From Cloeon dipterum (lineage: Eukaryota > Arthropoda > Insecta > Ephemeroptera > Baetidae): a stretch of 64,000 bases of DNA. The stretch is taken from contig NC_088787.1 of assembly GCF_949628265.1 (NCBI RefSeq), forward strand, positions 26,092,501 through 26,156,500. The letters run 5' to 3'. The notes beneath the pieces are model-generated. The model did not search any database and was not told the DNA's origin. It saw nothing but the letters and a program-made list of their open reading frames with translations. This document shows, one piece after another, positions 12,301-21,994 of this stretch. The position numbers and the translations under genes were made by a program. The first letter of the stretch is position 1, and every line of letters begins with the position of its first letter.

Positions 12301-12562
12301 TATTGAGCTTAGACTGCTGCGCATTTTTTCTGCTGAAAATACCACACTTCCATTATGTATTTTGATCGGAATTCCCCATCTAATTTTTAAATGGATTTTT
12401 TACCTATATTGAACACATTTTTTATCTTATTTTTCATTGTTGGTTAGAAGGGGACAGTTGCATTTTGAACACTCAGGTGGAATACAATATCTCGCAGTTC
12501 AGATCACCTTGACTTGATTGGGCTTATTGAAAATTAAACTCAATCCTCTGTTTTCGTTCTGT
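9341..12562. other. 3' UTR of the zinc-finger gene and convergent intergenic DNA
   Basis: No coding exon is visible over 3.2 kb. The first plus-strand AATAAA, at 9855-9860, gives a minimum 3' UTR of about 520 nt, and the real one may be longer. A (CA)10 run lies at 11874-11893. The rest is AT-rich DNA between two convergent genes. Confidence 0.5.
11874..11893. repeat. (CA)10 microsatellite
   Basis: A 20-bp CA dinucleotide run in convergent intergenic DNA. Confidence 0.85.
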
Positions 12563-12568
12563 TTTATT
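12563..12568 (-). promoter_or_regulatory. Polyadenylation signal of the Galpha-q gene
   Basis: The minus strand reads AATAAA here, about 100 nt beyond the TAA stop at 12671-12669. Confidence 0.65.
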
Positions 12569-12668
12569 CATTTCAGCTCACAAAAACAGATCAAGCAGGA
12601 GAGAATAACGTGATTTTTAATCAAATGAGGGGAAAATTAGCAAAACAAAACTCGAGGATAAGCAGAAT

Positions 12669-14145
12669 TTAAGCCAAGTTGAATTCTTTGAGGGCGTTCT
12701 GCATGATGGTATCTTTGACAGCGCAGAACACAAGCTTGATGTTCTCAGTATCTGCAAATTTAGAATTAACAAAAAATTCAAGGAAAGCTAGAAAGTGTTA
12801 CCTGTGGCCGTTGTAAAGTGAGAGTAGCAAGTTCTCTCAGGGTCAGGATTCTCAGCCAAATATTTCTTCAAGATGTAGTTCTTGGCGGAAATGTCGTCCT
12901 GCTTCGGCCCTGAAATACGGTAATGGTAAGTGAACCTTTGACCGAAATATTCTCAGATCTTACCATCAAAGTCAGGGAAGTAATCAATCAAATGGGAATA
13001 CATAATCTTCTCTTCCAACAAATCCTTCTTGTTCATGAAGAGAATGATCGACGAGTTGTTAAACCAAGGATAAGTAATAATGGTTCGGAACAGAGCTAAG
13101 GACTCGTTCATACGATTCTGAAAAAAGAAATGTGAAAGTAAAAGTGGAAAATGTATCTTTTTTATGTACCTCATTGTCGGATTCGAACAAGATCATGTCG
13201 TATTCACTGAGCACGGCCAAGAAAATGATTGAGGTCACGTTCTCGAAACAGTGAATCCATTTTCTTCTTTCAGATCGCTGGCCGCCGACGTCTACCATTC
13301 TAATTATCGAAAATATTTTTATTTGAACTAACATATTTTATGGATTTACCGGAAGATGATGGAGTCCAAATCGAATGGGTACTCGATAATTCCAGTGGTA
13401 GGCTGACGAGCACGCAAAATATCCTGCTCGGTTGGCAGATAGTCGGGGGCTTTGATTCTTTCTAGATCAGACATGTAGCTGTTGACAGCAAATATTTTGT
13501 AGAATAACATATTATAGGAATCAGGCTTTGAACTCACTATAAGGCTGAATCCGTCAACTGATATTCACGACGTCTGTTGTAAGCCTCCTGGATGCCAGTG
13601 TCTTTCCACAGCTCTTCAATGTGGTTAGAGTAAGGAGCCTCGAAGGAGGTGACCGTTTCAAAGTCCTCTTCCATGATTTCGTCAGCTTTTGCCTGCGAGA
13701 GTGGGCAATTTACAAAAATATTAACTAATTTAGTTTTATAGCATCGAAAGTATCCACAAAAATTCAGAAATCAATCTTTTAATGCTTCCACATTAAAGAT
13801 GAGAATAATATATGGAAGTTCAAAATTCTTCGGTTTACGAACCTGGCTAGCAGGGTCTCCGTATTCGATACTGAGCATGCCCATGGCTTTGATCATGGAT
13901 TGCATGGCCATGAAGACGTTCTGGTAGATCAGCTTGGTGAAGCTTTTCTTGTCTTCGTCCGAGTAACCGGAACCGTGGATAATTCTCATCTGCTTGATGA
14001 AGGTCGACTTTCCGGACTCACCGCATCCGAGAAGCAGCAGTTTGAGTTCCCTCCTCGCATTCCTCTTGTCATTTTTCAGCTGCTTCTCAATTTCCGCGTT
14101 TATTCTCTTCTGCTCCTTAGCTTCTTCGGACAGACAGCACGCCAT
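12669..14145 (-). CDS. Galphaq: G protein alpha-q subunit, complete
   Basis: Seven coding exons, 14145-13843, 13692-13538, 13478-13350, 13299-13170, 13117-12964, 12909-12802 and 12751-12669, give 353 residues, the usual length for invertebrate Galpha-q. The N-terminal [11 protein letters not shown] carries the palmitoylation cysteines typical of Gq. The P-loop is GCGESGKS (40-47), the arginine finger is R177 in RQPTTG, switch II is DVGGQRSE with catalytic Q203, the guanine-specificity motif is NKKD, and the TAT loop is TTATDTEN. The protein couples receptors such as rhodopsins and peptide receptors to phospholipase C-beta at the inner plasma membrane (family knowledge). Unusual points are Cys41 in the P-loop, where Gq normally has Thr, Gln178 after the arginine finger, and a C-terminus of KEFNLA. 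It could be a diverged Gq paralogue rather than the main Gq. The gene is divergent from the CRAL-TRIO array. Confidence 0.95.
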
Positions 14146-14201
14146 TGTGTCTTTTGGATTTTTTCAACAGACACCCGGAACTTCAGATGCTGAAATTACT
14201 C
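14146..14201 (-). other. Galpha-q 5' UTR part of exon 2
   Basis: A pyrimidine-rich acceptor (CTTTTTCAG) on the minus strand ends at 14202. The exon then runs 56 nt to the ATG at 14145. Confidence 0.5.
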
Positions 14202-14543
14202 CTGAAAAAGAGATATGATTGAAGCGTGAATTGAACGAGAAGCGCCTGCTTTATTCAAAAGTAGGCAACCCCCGCGACATATGTGACAGTCTGCGCTGCA
14301 TAACTTCAGCATCCAGCAGGCGTTAGCCTGTTAATTAGCTGTTTTGCGGCTCATTATCCATCACCCCCATATTAAAAAAGGAAAACGCACTTTCTAAACT
14401 TTTTAGATAAAATTTTAAGATTTTTATTTAAAGGATTTTAACACCAAGATGTATGCTAATGGTAAAATATAATTTACAATTCTTTCATTCTGGGATTTCC
14501 GGTTTGTGAAAGGTGAAATAAAAATTTAAATTTGTCAACTCAC

Positions 14544-14658
14544 TCGTTGGCAAGTTCCAGACTTGATGAGAGTTGAAAGGCACTTTCGGTCACTGCGTCC
14601 TCAGCTTGCAGGCTGGTCGGGGGAAAGGTTCGGTGAGAGCCAGTGCAACGTTGGCACT
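14544..14658 (-). promoter_or_regulatory. Candidate noncoding first exon and initiator of Galpha-q
   Basis: On the minus strand an initiator-like TCAGTG (A at 14658) is followed 115 nt later by a strong donor, A|GTGAGT at 14543. The segment is GC-rich against AT-rich flanks and would splice to the acceptor at 14203-14202. No TATA box lies at -30. This is an inference from motifs only. Confidence 0.4.
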
Positions 14659-16050
14659 GAGCACCGAGGAAGACCGCACTCCGTCCGTCTGCAACTCAAT
14701 TAGAAAGCACCCCACCTGTGACAGATTAAGGGCGGTTGTAATGGGATCGTGCACCCGCTGCAATTCCTACGGCTTCCAGTGAAAGCCTGCATAGCCTTGC
14801 AACACGTGAATTTTTGGCACAATAAATTTCCCCTCATCGTCCCTCACTCTGTTCCCAAGGCTGATTTTTTTTCAAGTTGTGTGTTGTACTTATTCGGATT
14901 ACGGGATAACCATCACTAAGCTGGTTTAAGTAAACAAGCTTTTTCAACCTAAAAAACATGTTCAAATGAAACTAAACTGACTGATTGATTTTCTTTATTC
15001 CCTCTGTTATAAAAAAATGTTTTGTATTTTTATCTGTTGTGTTCTGAACGTGGGGAGATGTGGAGCATAGTTGCTCTGCTGATCCGCAATAAAATCACTT
15101 TCAATCTAAATTATTATCTTGCCCGTTCTCGCGCTGATATTTATGTAAGGATGCCTGGACCAATTATTATGGTGTTAAAAATTAAATGACAAAAACTCCA
15201 AACATAAGATGAAACTGGGAATTCTATTTACGAGTTTCAGCAGGTTGTTCGCTAACACTACAAATGCCTTATTTCTCCTAATGTGATTTTCTTGACTTTA
15301 AATTTTTGTAAAATAATATGACTTGTTTGGAGAAATAAAAACGAATTGAAATTTCCAATTGCTTGCTTGGCCAGGAAACAATTGTTGAAGATGCGAACAA
15401 CAAAATAAACCATTTTGGTTCAGTGAATTCAGTAATTTTTATATCTCAACAATTAGTTTAAATTTTGTTTTCCCGTCTGTTCAAAACTTAAAATTTTCAG
15501 TTTCATCTTAGGATTTTTCTTAATTTGATTATAACATCACACAAAAAATTATTCGTTTGGATTTGAAATTTTAGGAGCAATTTGAACGAGCTAATTTGCT
15601 GATATTCCAATATAAAGAGATTATTATTATTATTATTTCAACGCGTTCACCTAAATATTTAGTCTCTTTTCCCGTACGTTGTGTTGCAAGTTATTTAGCT
15701 ATTGATTTGAGATTTAATAATATAATTAACAATTCTGTGTTTTTTTAAATGTACAGAAATGGTGATTCTTATAATTTCACATTTTCATTTTTTATTAAAA
15801 TATTAGATGTTTCGGTTTTTCTATTTCTGTGAATAGTATAGTGAAATTTTCTCTCAATACAATTCCCAAATCCATAACATGTAGATAATTTGAAACATAT
15901 TCTTTCTTATCAAAATTCACGTGTACACTGTGGCGTAAAATTATATTTGTAGGTCTTTTTTCAGACCAGACACGCTTATTATTTTAGTTTGCTGTACAGA
16001 CCCTGTATCATTCGTTATCTCAAATCGCCACCTATACTTATCTGAACGAG
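14659..16050. other. Intergenic DNA between Galpha-q and the CRAL-TRIO array
   Basis: About 1.4 kb of very AT-rich DNA with short A/T runs. No coding exon or structured element was recognised. The last part carries two inverse GATA motifs (TTATCT at 16015 and 16038) that may belong to gene A. Confidence 0.5.
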
Positions 16051-16053
16051 AGA

Positions 16054-16059
16054 TATAAA
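16054..16059 (+). promoter_or_regulatory. TATA-like element upstream of CRAL-TRIO gene A
   Basis: TATAAA lies 114 nt before the gene A start codon and just downstream of two TTATCT (GATA-factor) motifs. Confidence 0.4.
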
Positions 16060-16167
16060 GCCTAACCCACACCTCGCACGTGCTTTCATATAACAACAAG
16101 TCCCGAGAGTTAAAAGCTACAATCGGCCGCTTCTGCCCTAAATTACGTAACAGTTTTGCTGCCAAAA

Positions 16168-17411
16168 ATGGGTCTCAAGAGCAACGAGCTGAATATCCGC
16201 GAGCTGCCACCTGACCTTCTGGAAAGCGCGATCAAGAACCTTAACGAGGACCCTAAACGAAGGGCAGCCGACGTGCAAGCCATCAGGGACTGGCTGAAGA
16301 AACAGCCACACATCAAGGGTGACCTTGACGACCAGACCATCGTGAACTTCCTCCGAGGGTGCAAGTTCAGCTTGGAAAGGACCAAAGAAAAGCTAGACAT
16401 GTATTTCACGATTAAATCGGCGGTGCCCGAGTTTTTCGGCGAGCGGGATTTCAAGTCGAAGAAGATGGCAGAAATTTTAGACTTGGCGTGAGTCCAGCGT
16501 TATATAATTTTGCCTTTTTCAACTTGATTTACATTTTTATTGGACCCCAGATTTTACTTTCCCTTACCGGAACCGGACGATTTAGGAAGAAGGGTTTGTC
16601 TGCTTCGTGCTGGACAAAATGATCCAAACTTGATTAAAATGGAGGATGTCTTCAAGGTAGGGAATACATATTTTAAAGTTTTTTAATTTGCTAATTAAAA
16701 TAAAAAGGCCAATTTCATGATGATGGACATGATGATCAGGACCGACGATCGAGCCGTTATAAACGGGATTGTAAATGTTATGGACATGGGCAGTTTGTCA
16801 ATGGGCCACGTTTCCCAAATGACACCGAGTTTTGTAAAGAAGGTTACTGTTTGTTCAGAGGTGAGAGTTGCGCATTCCCGGTAATTAATTTGGTTTTTCG
16901 TTGTACTCTATGAATATTTTAATTTCAGGAGGGCTACCCTATCCGCCCAAAGGGTCAGAACTTCATCAATACGCCTACCTTTTTTAATGTGATTTACAAC
17001 ATTTTCAACTCTTTTGTTAAAGAAAAAATCGCAAAGAGGGTATTAATATTTTTTATCATTTTGTTTGTGTTGCTTCATATATTTTTTTAGAATTTTGTGC
17101 ATGGGAAGAACATGGAATCACTATATGAAAATGTGCCGCAACGACTTCTGCCTACCGAATATGGAGGCAAAGCAGGTTCAATCGCAGATATAAATAGTAT
17201 GTTTTATTTGAAGTATGATACCGACATGTCTTTATTTGTTCAATGCATTGGATTTACAGAGGCTTACGTGAAACAGTTGCTTGAGTTCAACGACTGGTAC
17301 ATAAAAGATGCTAAAAGTGGCGTGGACGAGAAGAAGCGACCTGGCAAGCCGAAAACCTCGCAAGACATCTTTGGGCTTGAAGGCTCTTTCCGCCAATTGA
17401 ACGTCGATTAA
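16168..17411 (+). CDS. CRAL-TRIO lipid-transfer protein, array copy A
   Basis: Exons 16168-16487, 16551-16656, 16708-16860, 16929-17039, 17091-17196 and 17260-17411 give 315 residues. Exon 1 encodes the N-terminal helical CRAL-TRIO_N region, with IVNFLRGCKFSLERTKEKLD near residues 55-75. Exons 2-5 encode the CRAL-TRIO ligand pocket (about 100-265), including EGYPIRPKG. Exon 6 gives a basic linker (VDEKKRPGKPK) and the array's signature tail LEGSFRQLNVD. The family carries hydrophobic ligands such as alpha-tocopherol or retinoids in the cytosol. There is no signal peptide or membrane segment, and the ligand cannot be told from the sequence. Relatives are often named alpha-tocopherol transfer protein-like. 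The start is the first ATG after an A-rich leader; the frame is open only 12 nt upstream. An AATAAA follows at 17444-17449. Confidence 0.92.
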
Positions 17412-17443
17412 TTTACTTCAATCGTCATTTTATGTTATAAGAG

Positions 17444-17449
17444 AATAAA
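17444..17449 (+). promoter_or_regulatory. Polyadenylation signal of CRAL-TRIO gene A
   Basis: AATAAA lies 33 nt after the stop codon. Gene B starts only about 190 nt further on, so the spacing in the array is tight. Confidence 0.6.
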
Positions 17450-17569
17450 TGTTGTGTGATTGTTGAGGAAATACTTTTAGTTTTTAATGAGCAAATCGCA
17501 CTCAATGGGGATCTATGTTGGGTCTGTCATAACGTTTCAATAGTACAAGCACGCTTAAAACAGCGTGAA

Positions 17570-17578
17570 GATAAGATA
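17570..17578 (+). promoter_or_regulatory. GATAAGATA motif upstream of CRAL-TRIO gene B
   Basis: A tandem GATA-factor motif 65 nt before the gene B start codon. The identical 9-mer occurs before copies C and G. Confidence 0.45.
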
Positions 17579-17634
17579 GTAATAAAACACGTCCCAGCAG
17601 AACGCACAAAAATAATCTCACATCAAACCAAACC

Positions 17635-18856
17635 ATGGAGGACAACGTTGGCGATTTGAAGATTCGGCCACTCTCACCAGAATTGCTGGAGCACGCGAAA
17701 AAGAAGCTGAACGAAGATCCAAAAAGACGAGCGGATGACGTGAAGGCGATTCGAGAATGGCTGAAAAAGCAGAAGCACATCATCGGCGAACCAAGCGACC
17801 AAATGATCGTGAACTTCCTCAGAGGTTGTAAGTTCAGTTTGGAGAGGACCAAAGAAAAGTTGGATATGCACTTCACAATGAAAACACTTGTGCCGGAGCT
17901 ATTCAAAAACCGTGACTTGGCCAGCAACCCGCATTTGAGAGAAGCTCTGGATCTGGGGTATAAATCGGATGGTGTAATTTAATTCTAATTAATCTTTCCC
18001 TCCTCGTGGGAGGTGCAGTTTCTTCTTTCCCCTCGGATTAGACAATGAAGGACGAAGAGTATTTATGTTTTTGGGAGGCAAAGATGACCCTGACAAGAAA
18101 ATGGCTTTAGACATTTTTAAGGTTGCTTTGAAATATTCAATAGAATGACCGCATTTTTATCATTTCGTCGATAGGTGAACTACATGATGATGGAATATTT
18201 TTTATTGAACGACGACGCTGGCGTAGTGAAAGGGGCAGTTTTCGTTAGTGATATGTCCAACTTTAAAATTGGACACATGACCCAAGCAATGCCGAGCCTT
18301 ATGAAAAAAGTGGCTGTCTGCTCTGAGGTGAATTTAAAATAAATGCAATTATTTTTTAATTAAGTTTAGCGTATTTTAGGAAGGCTATCCTTTTAGGCCC
18401 CAGGCGATGCACGTTATAAAAATGCCCTCTTTCATGGAGACGATGTTCAAGTTGTATCAGTCTTTCAACAAAGAAAAACTAAACCGAAGGGTAACATGAA
18501 ATTACTCCATTAGCTGATTCTGAGTTGAACTTCCATTTTTTCAGACTTTTGTTCACGGAAAAGATTACGACACCCTCTTTGAAAAAGTGCCAAGGAAAAT
18601 AGTGCCACAGGATTTTCATGGCGAAGGACCGCATTCTGAAGAATTAGCTAGTAAAATAATTTATTTAAAATTATGTTCTGACTTATTATTTGGGGTTTCT
18701 CTAGAAAATTTTGCCGCGGAGGTGTTTGCTTTCAATGACTTTTTCGTGGCTGACGAGAAAAACGGTGTGGATGAAAAGAAGCGAGTTGGAAAATCGAAAA
18801 CCAAAGAAGATTTGTTTGGAATGGAGGGATCCTTTCGCCAGCTCACCTTGGACTAA
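17635..18856 (+). CDS. CRAL-TRIO lipid-transfer protein, array copy B
   Basis: Exons 17635-17957, 18019-18121, 18175-18327, 18380-18490, 18545-18650 and 18705-18856 give 315 residues, with the same junction phases as copy A. The protein starts MEDNVGDLKIRPLSPELL, a leader shared with E, F and G. Exon 5 departs from the usual EYGGEAG loop and reads QDFHGEGPHSEEL, a local change next to the ligand-binding fold that may alter specificity. Exon 6 keeps GVDEKKRVGKSK and ends in FRQLTLD. The introns are 51-61 nt and extremely AT-rich. A cytosolic ligand carrier is inferred from the family; the ligand is unknown. An AATAAA follows at 19017-19022. Confidence 0.92.
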
Positions 18857-19082
18857 AGCTGTACTATATATATACTCTGGTCGCATTTCTACGGTTTCGG
18901 TAGCGGCCCATAGAATTTAATATACAAACACTGCAAGAGAATTGCTAAACTGTCATTGACTTTTTATGGATTTAAAGTTAAATATTTGTTCTGTTGGATT
19001 AATTGAATACAGTTGAAATAAAAGGGTTTTAAACGAGTGTGTCGTTAAACGTACCAAATCTGCTATAGATAGACCCGAGTTT

Positions 19083-19091
19083 GATAAGATA
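19083..19091 (+). promoter_or_regulatory. GATAAGATA motif upstream of pseudogene copy C
   Basis: The same 9-mer seen before genes B and G, 55 nt before the ATG of the dead copy. The motif was therefore part of the duplicated promoter unit. Confidence 0.45.
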
Positions 19092-19137
19092 AAAACGGAT
19101 CTCTTCGCGAACCCATTTTATTCATCGCAGTTGCAAG

Positions 19138-19767
19138 ATGCAAGACTTAGGTGATCTGAAATTGCGGCCCCTTTCGGCCGAGTTGCTTCAGCACGTAGTC
19201 GAACATTTGAACGAAGACCCAAAGAGTAGGGCAGCGGACGTGAAGGTCATCATAGGGACTTGTTGAAAAAGCAGAGGCATATCATTGGAGCCAGTTGATC
19301 GTTTCCTTCCTGAGAGGCTGTAAATTTAGTTTGGAGATGACCAAACAGAAAAACTTCATAATTCATAATATATATTTCACTGTTAAAAGTGCTGTTCCAG
19401 AATTTTTCATACACCGTGCGACCTGATAAAAAATAAAGGAATAAGAGCCGTCCTCGATTACAAGTAATTCATAAACCTTAAAACGAGACCCATTTAAAAA
19501 GAAAACTTAAAAAGCATTCCTTTTTGTCAATTAAGCTATTAAATTAATTTTCAAATTTTGTCTTTCCTATAAAATTTCAATTTATAAAAAATTGAAATTA
19601 TATCGTTTTAATTGATTCATAACATATGCTGTATATTAAAGATCATTTTTTGTTCCTCTACCCGAGATTGATGACTAGGATCGTAAAGTAATAGTTGTTT
19701 TTATGGCTGGATAGGAACGCATCTATTCGGCATTGAAGGCTCCTTCCGCTAATTAGAATTGGATTAG
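19138..19767 (+). pseudogene. CRAL-TRIO pseudogene, array copy C
   Basis: An ATG and about 40 codons match exon 1 of the array (DLGDLKLRPLSAELLQH...). A small insertion near codon 38 then shifts the frame and gives TGA at 19264-19266. A second indel follows near 19295, where the PSD-type codons before QLIVSF are lost. Homology continues out of frame to about 19425. Exons 2-5 are not recognisable. A remnant of the last exon (LFGIEGSFR, then TAA, then LELD, TAG) lies at about 19714-19767. The copy has therefore lost its core by deletion or decay and cannot make a CRAL-TRIO fold. The promoter-like GATA motif upstream is still intact. Confidence 0.88.
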
Positions 19768-20194
19768 ATGCTAGATTGTTTAAAAATATGTTTGAAACAG
19801 TCTTGCGCCATGGTGGTGGTACAAGTTATTGAATTTTCATAAAAATCTCATTTTTTTATTAAAGTGGAGATATAACTATTTCTTATACATGTGAATTGCG
19901 GTTGATGAATTTTAATATTCATTTTTATATATAGTTCCTCTTGTTTCTAAATAAACCATGCTGTGGAAAATCTAACATGAATAAAAAGGCACAATATTAT
20001 ATTACACCACTATCACTAATCCCGCCAAATTTCAACCGTGCTGCCATCTCTCTAAATTCAAAAAAGCGCAAATTATGGAAGGGCGGGTCTGAATTAGAAG
20101 TGCGCACCAGCAGAAAATAATACAGAAGAACTCCCTTTATAATACAATCGCTTTAAAAGGCCACCTCTCTCTCTGACGAATAATCAGCAGCACC

Positions 20195-21450
20195 ATGGTG
20201 GACGATGTGGGTAGCCTGAAAATCCGACCCCTTGCACCTGATCTGTTGCAGCACGCAATGCGAGAGCTGAATGAGGATCCGAAAAAACGTCCTGCCTACG
20301 TCAAAGATATTCGCGATTGGCTTAAAACGCAAGAGCATATCGTTGGAGTGCCGAGTGACCAGTTGATCGTCACGTTCCTTAGAGGGTGCAAATTCGACCT
20401 CGATAAAACGAAAGAAAAACTTGATACTTATTTCACAATAAAGACGTTGGTGCCAGAGTATTTTAAAAATCGTGATCTTACGAAAAATGAACAGCTACGG
20501 AAAATTTTGAACTTGCGGTAATACTATAATTTCGATTCAGACGAATCCCTTAATTGACTTTTGCTTTTATTAGCGCGTACATATCGGTCCCAGGAACAGA
20601 TGAGGAAGGACGCAAAATTTATATTATGGTAATGGGCCGAGACGAACCAGGGACAATCGATCCAGACGAAGCTGCTAAAGTTATAAAAATAATTTGCTTA
20701 AAAATTTTATTTTTAAAAAAATTCCGATTCTCTAGTTCAATTATATGGTTATGGACTATTTGCTTATGGAAGACGACGTTGCTGTAGTGATGGGAATTGT
20801 AAATTTGACAGACTTGTCTCCATTGACGTTACAACACGCGAAACAATTAATGCCCAGCATGATGAAGAAAACTACTGCTTGTTCAGAGGTTCTTCGTTTT
20901 TAATTTATTTATGGGCACAGTTTTTTCTAACAAAATTAAAAATTTTTATTAGGGAGGTTACCCTTTCCGTCCAAAAGTGGTGCATTTGCTTAATATGCCG
21001 AGTTTTGTTGACAAGATTCTTGAATGGATCGAAATGTTCAGGAAAGACAAAGATGACTTGAAGGTTTGGTGTATTACCTGGTTAAGGAAGCAAGTTCTTA
21101 ATTTTGATTCTTTTAGGTTTACTTGTATGGTAATGATTTAAGCGCCTTGTTAAGCCGCGTACCAAAGAAACTTGTACCCAATGAGTTTGGTGGTGAAGCT
21201 GGAACGCTGGATGAGCTAGGAAGTGAGTTAAATTGCTCCTATGTATATACAGTACTATCAGAATTTAAATAGCTAAATATTTAATATCTTGTTTTCAGAG
21301 GAATTCGCTGACAAAATTCTTGCATTTAACGACTGGTATGTGGCGGACGAAACGAACGGTGTTGATGAAAATAAAAGAGTTGGGAAATCTAAAACAAGAG
21401 AGGATCTATTAGGCATGAACAGTAACTTTCGTGAATTGGACTTTGATTGA
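20195..21450 (+). CDS. CRAL-TRIO lipid-transfer protein, array copy D (divergent)
   Basis: Exons 20195-20517, 20574-20679, 20736-20888, 20953-21063, 21117-21222 and 21299-21450 give 316 residues with conserved phases. The N-terminus (MVDDVGSLKIRPLAPDLLQ) is typical. Exon 4 is diverged: GGYPFRP is kept, but the following helix is acidic and unlike the other copies (FRKDKDDLK replaces FSKEKLNRR). Exon 6 has DETNGVDENKRVGKSK and ends in LGMNSNFRELDFD, changing the GSFRQL tail. The exon 2 donor (AAA|GTTATA) is weak but is the only one at the conserved place. No GATAAGATA motif was seen upstream. A TATAAT-like element lies near 20142. It appears to be an intact but fast-evolving copy. Confidence 0.9.
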
Positions 21451-21994
21451 TGTTTAATTGTAATAACAACCTAATTCTAACAATGAACTTGGGCAGTCGT
21501 GAAAATTATGTTTAATATTATTGTTTGAAAAATATAACACAAATAATCTGCCATTAAATTGCTAGACAAAAAGTAAATTTTAATTTATGATATGGTACAG
21601 AAAAAGCTGGAATAAATTGTAGTATTTGAGTGACAATTGTGACTTTAAATAAAAACATTAACATGATTGCTTCAAACGAAAGTATTGATGTTTTACTCGT
21701 ACCTTAATAAGATAAAAATCCCTCGAAAAATTAATTTTGATACCGTCACGTGGCCTGCGCGTGCTCTTCAAAACACTCGTACTCTGCACTATCAGAATTT
21801 AAACCACTTAATGTACAGTAAATTAATGACACCTGGATTACACCATATATACACCCAAGGATACGGAGGTAATATCTATGAAATAATCGATAAAAACTAC
21901 CTCTCCTTGTTGAGATAACCTTAAAAATGTTGCAAACTGCGATTACATCACCTCACATGTTCAGCTAACATTGTCAGTTGTTTGGACCAAGAAA

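Noticed and set aside
14573-14782. Plus-strand frame of 69 codons in the Galpha-q upstream region
   Set aside because: It overlaps the candidate noncoding first exon of Galpha-q on the other strand and has no protein motif.
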